DNA of 64,000 nucleotides from WHSW01 sp963749365 (lineage in GTDB: Bacteria; Actinomycetota; Thermoleophilia; Solirubrobacterales; 70-9). The position numbers and the translations under genes were made by a program. How positions within the stretch are numbered: the stretch's first letter is position 1; every line of letters starts with the position of its first letter. The stretch lies in the NCBI GenBank assembly GCA_963749365.1, contig CAVVME010000002.1, forward strand, positions 62,001-126,000, written 5' to 3'. Of this stretch, positions 48,660 to 57,672 are shown piece by piece. Below the pieces are notes generated by a model. It was given only the letters and a program-made list of their open reading frames with translations, made no database searches and had not been told where the DNA came from.

Positions 48660-49549
48660 TTGGCGACCGACTCCTCGGCCTCGGCGCCGGCCGACCGCTC
48701 GGCCTCGGCTGCGGTCGAGCGCGCGGCACGCTGCTCATACCCTGCCCTGGCGGCCTGGTCGGCCTGGGCGAGCACCTCGTCGCCCTTCAGCAGCCGCGCC
48801 AGCGCCTCGTAGGCGCGCCGCGGCAGGATCGCCCCGAGCTTGTAGACGACCACGCTCTCGCGGGGGACGTAGACGTCGAACTTCGGCCGCTCGAGCGCCG
48901 CGACGATCGCTTCCGCAACATCCTCGGGCTCGGTCTTCTTGATCGCCCGGGCCTCGCGGAGGCCCGAGCCGAGCTCCGTGTTGACCACGCCCGGCATCAC
49001 GCACGAGACCTCGATCCCGCTCCCGCGCAGCTCCGCCCGCACCGCCTCCGAGACGCCGACGACGAAGTGCTTGGTCCCGCAGTAGGTCGCCCCGCCTGGA
49101 AGCCCGGCCTTTCCGGCCTGCGAGGCGAGGTTGACCAGGTGCCCGCTGCCGCGACGCTGCATCCGCGGCAGGGCCAGCTTCATCCCGAGCAGCACGCCGT
49201 GGACGTTGATGTCGACCATTCGGTGCGCGGTCTCGTCGTCCTCGTCGACGAACCGGCCGATTGGCATGATCCCGGCGTTGTTGACCAGCACGTCGAGCGA
49301 GCCGAGCCGCTCCTCGACCTGGTCGAGGAAGCCGGCGAACGAGTCCCGGGCGGTGACGTCGAGCTCGAGGGCCAGGGTGTCGCCCCCGACCTCGGCTGCG
49401 GCCTGCTCGGCGAGCTCGCGATCGATGTCGCCGATCGCGACCTTCCCGCCCCTGGCGACGAGCGCCTTCGCGGTCGCCTTGCCGATCCCGCGCGCGCCAC
49501 CGGTGATCGCGATCACCTTGCCCTGAATCGAACGCGGCACCTTCGCCAT
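48656..49549 (-). CDS. Short-chain dehydrogenase/reductase
   Basis: 297 residues. GKVIAITGGARGIGKATAKALVARGGKVAIGDID is the NAD(P)-binding Rossmann start (TGxxxGIG), with LVNNAGIMPIGRF, LVNLASQAGKAGLPGGATYCGTKHFVVG (catalytic Ser, Tyr-x3-Lys) and SCVMPGVVNTEL. Asp after the second strand (GDID) suggests NAD preference. A helical tail follows (~240-297) rich in Ala and Glu, longer than the minimal SDR. GGAGTGAGCAG precedes the ATG (GGAG 7 nt upstream). The substrate is unknown; close to acyl metabolism genes. Confidence 0.92.
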   Translation of the reverse strand: MAKVPRSIQGKVIAITGGARGIGKATAKALVARGGKVAIGDIDRELAEQAAAEVGGDTLALELDVTARDSFAGFLDQVEERLGSLDVLVNNAGIMPIGRFVDEDDETAHRMVDINVHGVLLGMKLALPRMQRRGSGHLVNLASQAGKAGLPGGATYCGTKHFVVGVSEAVRAELRGSGIEVSCVMPGVVNTELGSGLREARAIKKTEPEDVAEAIVAALERPKFDVYVPRESVVVYKLGAILPRRAYEALARLLKGDEVLAQADQAARAGYEQRAARSTAAEAERSAGAEAEESVAN

Positions 49550-49619
49550 CTGCTCACTCCTCGTCGTCGAAAACGTTGCCTTCGCAGCGTATCGCTGCGA
49601 GCGCGAGCGCCGCGGAACG

Positions 49620-50474
49620 TCAGTGCGGCCAAGCGTAGGCAGAGGCGAGCGGTCGCAGCTCGATCGACTCGCGGCGCTCGCAGTCGCGAGCGCGATCGGT
49701 GAGCGGGCCGCCGTCGCAGCTGTCGCGACCGGGTCCGCCGTCGAGCAAGTCGAGCCCGTCGCCGCCGAGGAGGGAGTCGTCGCCGTCGTTGCCGTAGAGC
49801 TTGTCGTCGGATTCGCCCCCGCGCAGCCGGTCCGCCGCCGCCGATCCGTAGAGACGGTCGTTCTCGCTGCCCCCGTCCATGACCCGGGGCGCCACCGCCG
49901 GCGTCCTCGTGCGCAGGACGTCCTTGCCGCTGAACCCGAACAGTCTGTCGGCGCCACCTGCCTCGACCCGGTCGTCGGCGTAACCGCCGTCGAGCAGGTC
50001 GACACCGTCGTCGACGATCTCACCGTGCGACCGGCCCCAACCGTAGACGCGGTCGTTGCCGGCGCTGCCGAGCACCTGGTCGCTGCCGGGCCCGGGGAGG
50101 ATCGTGTCGTTCTCCTCCTCGCCGTAGATCACGTCCGCGCCACCACCGCCGATGATCCGGTCGCCACCGCGGCCGCCGCAGAGCGTGTCGTCGCCCGGGC
50201 CGCCCTTGACGACGTCGTTGTCGCGCCCGCCGTTGATCCGGTCCGCGCCCTTGCCGCCGTTCATCTTGTCGCGACCGCGCAGCCCGGTGACGCTGTCGCG
50301 ACCCGGGGTCCCGAACCAGTGGTTGACGCCGTCGTCGAGCTTCTCGGAGACCTTGAGGCAGATCGGCGCCTCCTGGCCGAGCGCCGGGCCGGCCCCGATC
50401 GTCGCCGCCACCAGGCAGGCGGCGGTCGCCGCGGCCACGGCAACGGCTCTCGGTGTCAGTCCTGGCTTGCTCAT
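49620..50474 (-). CDS. Secreted RTX-like calcium-binding repeat protein
   Basis: 284 residues. After a signal peptide (AVAVAAATAACLVAATIGAGPALGQE) come many GGxGxDxxx-type nonapeptides: GGKGADRIN, GGRDNDVVK, GGPGDDTLC, GGRGGDRII, GGGGADVIY, then GNDRVYG, GGYADDRVE, GGSENDRLYG, GGESDDKLYG, GGDGLDLLDGGPGRDSCDGG. These form a calcium-bound parallel beta roll. Secreted; likely surface or exoprotein, role unknown. ATG 50474 was chosen because TACAGT ends 10 nt upstream; an earlier GTG overlaps that hexamer. Two Cys near each end may pair. Confidence 0.87.
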   Translation of the reverse strand: MSKPGLTPRAVAVAAATAACLVAATIGAGPALGQEAPICLKVSEKLDDGVNHWFGTPGRDSVTGLRGRDKMNGGKGADRINGGRDNDVVKGGPGDDTLCGGRGGDRIIGGGGADVIYGEEENDTILPGPGSDQVLGSAGNDRVYGWGRSHGEIVDDGVDLLDGGYADDRVEAGGADRLFGFSGKDVLRTRTPAVAPRVMDGGSENDRLYGSAAADRLRGGESDDKLYGNDGDDSLLGGDGLDLLDGGPGRDSCDGGPLTDRARDCERRESIELRPLASAYAWPH

Positions 50475-50585
50475 CGCTGCGTGCACTGTAGGTCCAACAG
50501 CCCGCGGCCGGCGATGTTGCGGCTTCAGGATCCGGCCACAGCGGCTGAAAACTGGAAACGGAGAACAGGAAGCGAAAGCACGCGC

Positions 50586-50949
50586 ATGAATCGCTCACTG
50601 ACCATCGCGCTGGTCGCCGTCGTGGCGCTCGGTGCGGCCACCGCGGCCTCGGGCGCGAAGAGCTTCTCGTCCCAGGTCAAGATCACCGGTTACAGCCTCG
50701 GCTTCTTCGAGGGCCAGGTGCGCTCGAGTTTCGAGAAGTGCGAGGACAAGCACGGGGTCGAGCTCTGGGAACCTCGCCGATCCGGCCAGCGACAAGCTGC
50801 TCGGCGACGACAAGACCGACGCCAGCGGCGCCTGGTCGATGGTCGACCCCGACGGCACCGGCGGCACCTACTACGCGGTCGCGCGCAACAAGACCGGCAA
50901 GTACCGCAAGCCGAACGGCAAGCGCAAGAAGTCCAGTGCCCCGAGGTAG
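50586..50949 (+). pseudogene. Small secreted protein with one frameshift
   Basis: The signal peptide (MNRSLTIALVAVVALGAATAASGAK) and SFSSQVKITGYSLGFFEGQVRSSFEKCEDKHGVELW are in one frame, and NLADPASDKLLGDDKTDASGAWSMVDPDGTGGTYYAVARNKTGKYRKPNGKRKKSSAPR in the next. One extra G near 50770 explains it. The whole looks like a carboxypeptidase-regulatory-like/Ig-type secreted domain of ~120 residues (C...V.L....D..lG...TD..G.W). Sequencing error or a real indel cannot be distinguished. Confidence 0.6.
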
Positions 50950-50995
50950 TCTCCGCGCCCTTCGTCCGCTGAAGCGCTGACAGCCCCCGGGGAGC

Positions 50996-52366
50996 TCAGC
51001 CGACCCGTCCGGGCACCCAGTCGGTGCCTGCGAGCGGGACCTTGGCCATCGCGGCCGCCTCGAGCGTGAGCGCGACCATGTCCTCGGGCTCGAGGTTGTG
51101 GACATGGGACTTGCCGCAGGCCCGGGCCAGGGTCTGGGCCTCGAGCACCATCGCGCGCAGGTAGTTGGCGAGTCGACGGCCACCGAGCTCGGGATCGAAG
51201 CGACTCGCCAGCTCCTCGTCCTGGGTCGAGATCCCGACCGGGTCGCGCCCCTCGTGCCAGTCGTCGTAGTAGCCGGCGGCGGTGCCGATCTCCTCGTACT
51301 CCTGCTCAAACTCCGGCGCGTTGTCGCCGAGCGCGACCACGGCGGCGACGCCGATCGAGACCGCATCGGCGCCGAGCGCGAGCGCCTTGGCGACGTCGGC
51401 CCCAGTCCTGATCCCCCCGGAGACGATCAACTGCACCTCGCGGTGCATGTCGAGGTCCTGCAGCGAGCGCACGGCCTCCGGAATCGCCGCCAGGATCGGG
51501 ATCCCGACGTGCTCGATGAACACCTCCTGGCTCGCCGCGGTGCCGCCCTCCATCCCGTCGAGCACGATCACGTCGGCCCCCGCTTTGACCGCCAGGGCGA
51601 CGTCGAAGTAGGTCCGAGTGGCGCCCACCTTGACGTAGATCGGCTTCTCCCAGTCGGTGATCTCGCGCAGCTCCTCGATCTTGATCTCGAGGTCGTCCGG
51701 CCCGGTCCAGTCCGGGTGCCTGCAGGCGCTTCGCTGGTCGATCCCCTTCGGCAGGTCACGCATCTCGGCCACCCGGTCGGAGATCTTCTGACCCAGCAGC
51801 ATGCCGCCGCCACCGGGCTTGGCCCCCTGGCCGACGACCACCTCGACCGCGTCGGCGCGGCGCAGGTCATCGGGGTTCATCCCGTAGCGCGAGGGCAGGA
51901 TCTGGTAGACGAGCTTGTCGGAGTGCTCGCGCTCCTCCGGCAGCATCCCGCCGTCACCGGTCGTGGTCGAGGTCCCCGCCGCGCTCGCGCCGCGACCGAG
52001 CGCCTCCTTGGCCGGCGCCGAGAGCGCGCCGAAGCTCATCCCGGCGATCGTGATCGGGATCTCGAGCTCGATCGGCCGTCTCGCGAACCGGGTGCCGAGG
52101 GTGACGTCGGTCGCGCAGCGCTCCCGGTAGCCCTCGAGCGGATAGCGCGAGACGCTGGCGCCGAGGAACAGCAGGTCGTCGAAGTGCGGCACCTTGCGCT
52201 TCGCCCCGAAGCCGCGGATGTCGTAGATCCCCTCGCGCGCCATCCGGTGGATCTCGTGGATCGTGCCGCGGTCGAAGAGGGCCGACTCGCGCAGCCCGGG
52301 CCGCCAGCGCCCGCCGAGCCCGGGCTGGAATCCCTCGCGCTTGCTCAGTGCGTCGAACTCGGTCAC
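50996..52366 (-). CDS. glxD: FMN-binding glutamate-synthase-family protein (GlxD/MgsC type)
   Basis: 456 residues. The FMN and iron-sulfur type central region of glutamate synthase is visible: ITIAGMSFGALSAPAKEALGRGASAAGTSTTTGDGGMLPEEREHSDKLVYQILPSRYGMNPDDLRRADAVEVVVGQGAKPGGGGMLLGQKISDRVAEMRDLPKGIDQRSACRHPDW, IYVKVGATRTYFDVALAVKAGADVIVLDGMEGGTAASQEVF and IVSGGIRTGADVAKALALGADAVSIG. It is the synthase subunit of the split GlxB-C-D system, whose best-known relatives make N-methylglutamate (MgsABC) or glutamate. It is last of the operon after glxB and glxC. Confidence 0.88.
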   Translation of the reverse strand: MTEFDALSKREGFQPGLGGRWRPGLRESALFDRGTIHEIHRMAREGIYDIRGFGAKRKVPHFDDLLFLGASVSRYPLEGYRERCATDVTLGTRFARRPIELEIPITIAGMSFGALSAPAKEALGRGASAAGTSTTTGDGGMLPEEREHSDKLVYQILPSRYGMNPDDLRRADAVEVVVGQGAKPGGGGMLLGQKISDRVAEMRDLPKGIDQRSACRHPDWTGPDDLEIKIEELREITDWEKPIYVKVGATRTYFDVALAVKAGADVIVLDGMEGGTAASQEVFIEHVGIPILAAIPEAVRSLQDLDMHREVQLIVSGGIRTGADVAKALALGADAVSIGVAAVVALGDNAPEFEQEYEEIGTAAGYYDDWHEGRDPVGISTQDEELASRFDPELGGRRLANYLRAMVLEAQTLARACGKSHVHNLEPEDMVALTLEAAAMAKVPLAGTDWVPGRVG

Positions 52367-52397
52367 CTAACGCCCGCTCTCCCGCGCCCGCCGGTCA

Positions 52398-53096
52398 TCA
52401 GTACTCACCCGCGTGGTCGATCTGAAAGCTGTACAGACGCCGAGCCGAGCCGTAGCGCCGAAACTCGGCCGGATCGATCTCGACCTCGGCCCGCTCGAGC
52501 AGCTCCATGAGCTGGGCGCGGTGCTCGTCGGCCATCGGCTTCTCGACGCAGTCGGCGCCGAGGCCGGCGACGGCGCCGCGCACGTAGACCCGGGTCTCGT
52601 AGATCGAGTCCCCGAGCCCGTCCCCGGCGTCGCCGCAGACGACCAGCGTCCCGCGCTGGGCGAGGAAGCCTCCGGCGTGGCCGATCGAGCCGCAGACGAC
52701 GACCTCGGCCCCCTTGAGCGAGATCGCGCACCGGGCCGAGGCGCTGCCCCTGATCACCAGCAGGCCGCCGCGCGCCGTGGCTCCGGCCGACTGGCTCGCG
52801 TCGCCCTCGACCACCACCGTGCCCGAGATCAGGTTCTCCGCCACCCCGACCCCGCAGTTGCCGGCGATCCGCACCGTGGCCCGCTTGTTCATCCCGGCGC
52901 AGTAGTAGCCGACGTGGCCCTCGATCTCGACCTCGACCTCGGCATCGAGGCCGACCGCGATCGAGTGCGCTCCGCCCGGGTTGCGGACCCGCCACCGCGA
53001 GGGACCGCCGTCGAGCTCGTGCAGGCGCTGGTTCAGCTCCCGGACGCTGGTCGTCGCCAGGTCGACCTCCTCGACCGCGAGCTCGGTCGGGCTCAC
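52398..53096 (-). CDS. glxC: GXGXG-motif glutamate synthase subunit (GlxC/MgsB type)
   Basis: 232 residues. The GXGXG right-handed beta-helix repeats run through NPGGAHSIAVGLDAEVEVEIEGHVGYYCAGMNKRATVRIAGNCGVGVAENLISGTVVVEGDASQSAGATARGGLLVIRGSASARCAISLKGAEVVVCGSIGHAGGFLAQRGTLVVCGDAGDGLGDSIYETRVYVRG. The domain is structural, connecting amidotransferase and synthase in glutamate synthases. Start overlaps the glxB stop by 4 nt; a 31-bp gap precedes glxD. Confidence 0.92.
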   Translation of the reverse strand: MSPTELAVEEVDLATTSVRELNQRLHELDGGPSRWRVRNPGGAHSIAVGLDAEVEVEIEGHVGYYCAGMNKRATVRIAGNCGVGVAENLISGTVVVEGDASQSAGATARGGLLVIRGSASARCAISLKGAEVVVCGSIGHAGGFLAQRGTLVVCGDAGDGLGDSIYETRVYVRGAVAGLGADCVEKPMADEHRAQLMELLERAEVEIDPAEFRRYGSARRLYSFQIDHAGEY

Positions 53097-54001
53097 GCGA
53101 CCGCCGCCCGTGCCCAGGAGTAGACCCGCGCCGGCTCGGGCTCCCAGACCTCGGCATGATCGGCGCCCGGCAGGACCGCGATCGCCCGGTACTCGGATGC
53201 CATCGCCACCCAGTCCTCGGTCTCGGCCATCACCGCCGGCTTGCAGGCGATCGGATCGCGCAGGACGGCGAACCCGTCCGCGGTGCCGACGGCGAAGGTG
53301 TAGAAGCCGTCGAGGTCATCGAGGCAGCCGCGCAGAGCCGTCTCGAGGTCGTCGCCCTCGGAGAGCCGCCAGGTCAGGTACCCGGCCGCGACCTCGGAGT
53401 CGTTGTCGGTCTGGAACTCGATTCCCTGGTGGCGCAGCATCCGCCGCAGCCGGTTGTGGTTCGAGAGCGAGCCGTTGTGGACGAGGCAGAGGTCGAGCCC
53501 GGTCGAGAACGGGTGCGAGTGCTCCGTCGTCACCCGGCTCTCGGTCGCCATCCGGGTATGCCCGAGCGCGTGCGACCCGGCGATCCCCGCGAGCCCGAAG
53601 CGCTCCACGAACAGGCGCGGGTCGATCGCCTCCTTGTAGATCTCGATCCGCTCGCCGACGCTCATCACCCGCAGCTCCGGGTGGTGCTCCGCGAGCCAGG
53701 CCTGGATCGCGTTGCCCTCACCGGGGACGATGAACAGGGCGTGGGAGGCGCGCACCTCGGGGCCCGCCTCGGCGCCGAAGGCCTCCGCCAGCTCACCGGC
53801 GAGCTGCGGCCACGGCGGCTCGGGCGCGGGCGAGAACAGCGACACCTTGCACGATCCGGCCGGGGCGGGGTCGCGGTAGAAGGCGACCCCGGCACTGTCG
53901 GGCCCGCGGTCGGCGAGCTGGCAGAGCATCGCGCTCAGGTGAGCGCCGAGTTGCTCCTCGATCGAGCCCGACTTGCTGAACAGACCGGCGATCCCGCACA
54001 T
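53093..54001 (-). CDS. glxB: Class II glutamine amidotransferase (GlxB/MgsA type)
   Basis: 302 residues. The N-terminal Cys is catalytic (MCGIAGLFSKSGS after Met removal). Further class II marks are LADRGPDSAGVAFYRD, HALGHTRMATESRVTTEHSHPFSTGLDLCLVHNGSLSNHNRLRRML and NDSEVAAGYLTWRL. It would release ammonia from glutamine for the GlxD active site. The ATG is 12 nt after the glnT-type stop; its own stop overlaps glxC by 4 nt, an operon with glnT, glxC and glxD. Confidence 0.94.
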   Translation of the reverse strand: MCGIAGLFSKSGSIEEQLGAHLSAMLCQLADRGPDSAGVAFYRDPAPAGSCKVSLFSPAPEPPWPQLAGELAEAFGAEAGPEVRASHALFIVPGEGNAIQAWLAEHHPELRVMSVGERIEIYKEAIDPRLFVERFGLAGIAGSHALGHTRMATESRVTTEHSHPFSTGLDLCLVHNGSLSNHNRLRRMLRHQGIEFQTDNDSEVAAGYLTWRLSEGDDLETALRGCLDDLDGFYTFAVGTADGFAVLRDPIACKPAVMAETEDWVAMASEYRAIAVLPGADHAEVWEPEPARVYSWARAAVA

Positions 54002-54013
54002 GAGCGCATCCTC

Positions 54014-55384
54014 CTAATAGAGCTGCAGGTAGCGGTCGATCTCCCACTGCGTGATCTGCTCGTGGGCCAGGCTCCACTCGCGGCGCTTGCAGCGGATGAA
54101 GTAGTCGACGTAGTCCTCGTCGCCGACCGGCCCGAAGGCCTTGCGCAGCACCTCGTTCTGCTCGAGCTCACGGGTCGCGTCGAGCAGGTTGGCCGGCAGC
54201 GTCTCGATCCCCATCTCGCGCCGGTCCTCCTCGCTGGTCTCGTACATGTTGATCGTGGTTGGCTCGCCTGGGTCGAGGCCGTTCTCGATCCCGTCCAGCC
54301 CGGCGGCGAGGATCGCCGTCGCCGCCAGATACGGGTTGCACGATCCGTCCACGGTCCGGTCCTCGATCCGCCCGGCGTCGGGGATCCGCAGCATCAGCGT
54401 CCGGTTGTTGTAGCCGTAGGTGACGTACGCCGGCGCCCAGGTCGCGCCGCTCGTCGGGGCGCCGATCACCAGCCGCTTGTAGGACGAGACCGTCGGCGCG
54501 GTCAACGCGATGTAGGCCCTGGCGTGCTTCTTCAGCCCGGCGATGAACTGATAGGCGGTCTCGCTGAGGCCGAGCCCGCGCGAGTCCTTGTCGGGGTCCG
54601 CGTCAAAGACGTTCGTGTCGCCGTCCCAGAGGCTCATGTGGAAGTGGGCCCCGTTGCCGGTTAGGTGCGCAAACGGCTTCGGCATGAAGGTCGCGATCAG
54701 CCCTCGCTCCTGCGCCATCGCCTCGACCATGTAGCGGTAGAAGACCGCCCGGTCGCAGGTGGTGAGCGCGTCCGCGTAGCCCCAGTTCTGCTCGAACTGG
54801 CCGTTGGCGTCCTCGTGGTCGGTCGCGTACAGGCCCCAGCCGAGCGAGTTGACGTTCCGCACCACCTCGGAGACGAACTCGAAGTTGCGGGTCAACGCCC
54901 GGATGTCGTAGCAGGGCTGCTCGAGCGTGTCGAGCGGGTCGGCGAGCTCGATCCCCCCGTCCTCGGTCTTGCGCAGGAGGAAGTACTCGAGCTCGCAGCC
55001 GATCCGCAGTTCGAAGCCCGCGCTCGCCGCACGCTCGATCTGGTTGCGCAGGATCGTCCGCGGGCAGTAGGGCCACGCCTCGCCCTCGACCGTCGCGTCG
55101 CAGGCGAACCAGCCGATCTCCGGCTTCCACGGCAAGCGGGTGAACGAGCCGACGTCGGGCATCGCGATCAGGTCCGGGTTGTCCGGGGTCTGGCCGATGT
55201 CCCCGGCGGCGAAGCCGGCAAACCCGGCACCGTCGGTGAACAGCGGCTCGAGCTCCTGCGCCGGGATCAGCTTCGCGTTCGGCTTCGCGTGCATGTCGAC
55301 GAATTGCGCGAACAGGAACTCGATTCCCTCCTTCTCGACTGCTTTGCGGACGTCGTCGGCGGTGGGGCGTGAATCGGCGCTCAT
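54014..55384 (-). CDS. GlnT/GmaS-type glutamine synthetase family protein
   Basis: 456 residues. The glutamine synthetase fold has ELEYFLLRKTEDGG (metal Glu), GNGAHFHMSLWDGDTNVFDADP (NGxGxHxH), APTVSSYKRLVIGAPTSGATWAPAYVTYGYNNRTLMLRIPDAGRIEDRTVDGSCNPYLAATAILAAGLDGI. FLFAQFVDMHAKPNAKLIP is the opening of the GlnT (type III-like)/gamma-glutamylmethylamide synthetase group. The adenylylation motif of GlnA-I is absent. ATG 55384 was chosen because the family starts there; the open frame extends 102 codons upstream without similarity. With glxBCD it is the standard GlnT-Glx gene order. It ligates ammonia or an alkylamine to glutamate. Confidence 0.92.
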   Translation of the reverse strand: MSADSRPTADDVRKAVEKEGIEFLFAQFVDMHAKPNAKLIPAQELEPLFTDGAGFAGFAAGDIGQTPDNPDLIAMPDVGSFTRLPWKPEIGWFACDATVEGEAWPYCPRTILRNQIERAASAGFELRIGCELEYFLLRKTEDGGIELADPLDTLEQPCYDIRALTRNFEFVSEVVRNVNSLGWGLYATDHEDANGQFEQNWGYADALTTCDRAVFYRYMVEAMAQERGLIATFMPKPFAHLTGNGAHFHMSLWDGDTNVFDADPDKDSRGLGLSETAYQFIAGLKKHARAYIALTAPTVSSYKRLVIGAPTSGATWAPAYVTYGYNNRTLMLRIPDAGRIEDRTVDGSCNPYLAATAILAAGLDGIENGLDPGEPTTINMYETSEEDRREMGIETLPANLLDATRELEQNEVLRKAFGPVGDEDYVDYFIRCKRREWSLAHEQITQWEIDRYLQLY

Positions 55385-55507
55385 GGCTGGATGTATCGCA
55401 CATAACGACGCCCGCGGCAATGGCGCGCAGTCCAGCATCGAGATGCCGGACATGTGCGGATCCCACACAACAGCCTGGTCTCGCCGGCCGGCGCGGGGCG
55501 CGGCGGG

Positions 55508-55513
55508 TAGCTT
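55508..55513 (+). promoter_or_regulatory. -10 element for the leaderless EamA gene
   Basis: TAGCTT ends 7 nt before the GTG at 55521. Confidence 0.5.
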
Positions 55514-55520
55514 GCCGTCG

Positions 55521-56360
55521 GTGCTCGCCGTCGCGCTCGGAGCAGCGGCCTCGATCTGCTGGGGCATTGCCGATTTCCTCGGCGGGCTGCGCACGCGCAG
55601 CCTGACGCTGGCGGCGGTGCTCCTGGTCAGCCAGCTCACCGGGCTCGCCGCGGCGGCGATCGTCGCTGCGACCGTCGCCGAGGTCCCCACGCTCGGCGAC
55701 CTGACCCCCGCCCTGGTCGCCGGTATCTGTCAGCTAGTCGCGATCGCGGCTCTCTACCGGGCGCTCGCGATCGGGACGATGAGCGTCATCTCGCCGGTCT
55801 CGGCAGGTGGCGCGGCGATGCTGCCGGTGATCGTCGGCGTGGCCACGGGCGAGCGACCCGGAGCGCTCCAGTACGCGGGCATGCTCGCGGCCTTCGTCGG
55901 CGTCGTCCTCTCCACCCGGGGGCCTGCGGGAGCCGCGCCAGGCGCCTCGCGCGAGGCCCTGGCGCTGGCCGGCGTCGCGGCGCTCGGCTTCGGCGGCTTC
56001 TACGTCGGCATTGACGCGGCCGTCGAGGACGTCGAGCCGCTCTGGGCGCTGCTTGCCACGCGAGCGAGCGCCGGAGTCGTGCTGATCGCCGCGCTGCTCG
56101 CCCTGCGCCCGACGCTTGGCCTGAGCCCAGCCGACCTGCCGTCCCTGGCTGCGATCGGGCTGCTCGACGTCGGCGCCAACGCACTGATCGTGCTCGGGAC
56201 CGACACCGGCCTGGTCAGCGTCGTCGCCGTGCTCGGCTCGCTCTATCCGGTGGCGACGGTGGTGCTCGCCCGGGCGGTGCTCGGCGAGCGGCTCGTCGCG
56301 ATCCAGATCGCCGGGGTCACCGCCGCCCTCGCCGGTGTCGGGCTCCTAGCCGCGGGATAG
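55521..56360 (+). CDS. EamA/DMT-family transporter
   Basis: 279 residues with ten membrane segments in two five-helix halves. LGAAASICWGIADFLGGLRTRSLTLAAVLLVSQLTG opens the first (EamA), and ALAGVAALGFGGFYVGIDAAVEDVEPLWALLATRASAGVVLIAAL the second. VLGSLYPVATVVLARAVLGERLVAIQIAGVTAALAGVGLL is the standard last block (lyPv.t.lla..lLgErl). Probably exports amino acids or other metabolites. GTG start with TAGCTT upstream; it lies between glnT and the FAD oxidoreductase gene on the other strand. Confidence 0.9.
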   Translation: MLAVALGAAASICWGIADFLGGLRTRSLTLAAVLLVSQLTGLAAAAIVAATVAEVPTLGDLTPALVAGICQLVAIAALYRALAIGTMSVISPVSAGGAAMLPVIVGVATGERPGALQYAGMLAAFVGVVLSTRGPAGAAPGASREALALAGVAALGFGGFYVGIDAAVEDVEPLWALLATRASAGVVLIAALLALRPTLGLSPADLPSLAAIGLLDVGANALIVLGTDTGLVSVVAVLGSLYPVATVVLARAVLGERLVAIQIAGVTAALAGVGLLAAG

Positions 56361-56368
56361 CTACTCGA

Positions 56369-57670
56369 TCAAGTCCATGGATACGGCCCTTGCGACGCCA
56401 CATGCGTCTCGCCGCGCTCGAAGCGGTCGAGCCGGAACGGCTCGAGCAGCGCTTGGCCGTCCCCGAGCACCTCGTCTGCCGCGAGCCGTCCCAGGGCCAG
56501 CATCTTGAACCCGTGGCCGGAGTCGACGATCGCGTAGACGTTCGGCCGCGCCCAGTCGCAGATCGGGTAGTTGTCGGGGGTGTGGCTGACGATCCCTCCG
56601 GCCGGCGTCGCCCGCCAGTCGTCGGAGTGCCCGCGAAAGCGCCGCAGGGCCACGGCCAGCCCGGAGGTGAAGAACTCCTCGAACTCGGGCTCGGCCGCGT
56701 GAGCCAGGTTGTCGGGTCCGTAGGGATCGAGCGTCGGGGCCGGCATCAGCACCGGCAGGCCGCCACCGGTGATCGCGGTCCCGGTCCTGCCGATCCGAAA
56801 GTAGATTCCCCACGAACCGTCGACCAGCACTCGGCCGTCGCGATCGGAACGCAGCGGCCCCTGCTGGTCGAGGTGGACCACCGGCAACTCGGCTCCGGCG
56901 CGGCCCCCGAGCCCGACCCCGGGAAGTTGAAATTCGCCCTCCTGTGCCTTCAGGTAGGCGGTCAACGGGCTGGCGTCCCCGTTGCGGACGCCGAGCCGCA
57001 CCTGCGGCGCGAGCGCCAGCATCCGCCAGACGTCGTCCACCCACGGCCCCGGCGTCGCGACCACGACCTCGCAGGCGACCCTCCCGCGCGAGGTTTGGAC
57101 CGCGGCGACACGCCCGTCGTCGCCGAGCTCGAACCCGGTCACCTCGGTTCCCTCCTCGATCGTCGCCCCGGCGTCGCGAGCCCGGGCCGCGAGATGCCGA
57201 ACCGTCTGCATCGCGTCCGCCCACCCCGCTCGGCGCTCGTGCAAGACCGCGGCGACCTCGGCCTCCCAGTCGGGCCAGGTGAAGCACAGGTACTCCCGGC
57301 AGCGTTCCGGTCCGGTGACCAGCTCGGACTCATACCCGGCGCGACGATGCTGCTCGTGGATCGCGGCGAGGTCCTCGACCTGGCGCTCGGGGACCGCGGC
57401 CAGATAGCCGACCTGGCGGAAGCCGTAGGCCTCTGGCTCAGCCTCGAAGAGCTCGACCGAGAGCCGGATCAGCTCGGTGATCGCCGGTGAGCGGTAGTAG
57501 TTGCGGACGATCCCGCCGGCGATCCCCGAGGCGCCGGCGCCGATCCGGTCCTTCTCCAGCACCAGCACCTCGCCCTCGCCACCGAGCCGCTCGGCGAGGC
57601 GCGCTGCGACCGAGAGGCCGTTGACCCCGCCGCCGACGACCAGGTGGCTGACCGCGCTCGGACTCGGCAT
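56369..57670 (-). CDS. FAD-dependent oxidoreductase, sarcosine-oxidase-like (DAO fold)
   Basis: 433 residues. SHLVVGGGVNGLSVAARLAERLGGEGEVLVLEKDRIGAGASGIAGGIVRNYYRSP is the FAD-binding start (GxGxxG plus the GASG block). CEVVVATPGPWVDDVWRM and SWGIYFRIGRTGTAITGGG follow, and GGIVSHTPDNYPICDWARPNVYAIVDSGHGFKMLALGRLAADEVLG is the C-terminal FAD block. The Cys that holds FAD covalently in monomeric sarcosine oxidase is not at the same place, so FAD is probably non-covalent. It may oxidise an N-methyl or other amino acid. It is 2 nt after the class I amidotransferase gene. Confidence 0.88.
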   Translation of the reverse strand: MPSPSAVSHLVVGGGVNGLSVAARLAERLGGEGEVLVLEKDRIGAGASGIAGGIVRNYYRSPAITELIRLSVELFEAEPEAYGFRQVGYLAAVPERQVEDLAAIHEQHRRAGYESELVTGPERCREYLCFTWPDWEAEVAAVLHERRAGWADAMQTVRHLAARARDAGATIEEGTEVTGFELGDDGRVAAVQTSRGRVACEVVVATPGPWVDDVWRMLALAPQVRLGVRNGDASPLTAYLKAQEGEFQLPGVGLGGRAGAELPVVHLDQQGPLRSDRDGRVLVDGSWGIYFRIGRTGTAITGGGLPVLMPAPTLDPYGPDNLAHAAEPEFEEFFTSGLAVALRRFRGHSDDWRATPAGGIVSHTPDNYPICDWARPNVYAIVDSGHGFKMLALGRLAADEVLGDGQALLEPFRLDRFERGETHVASQGPYPWT

Positions 57671-57672
57671 CG

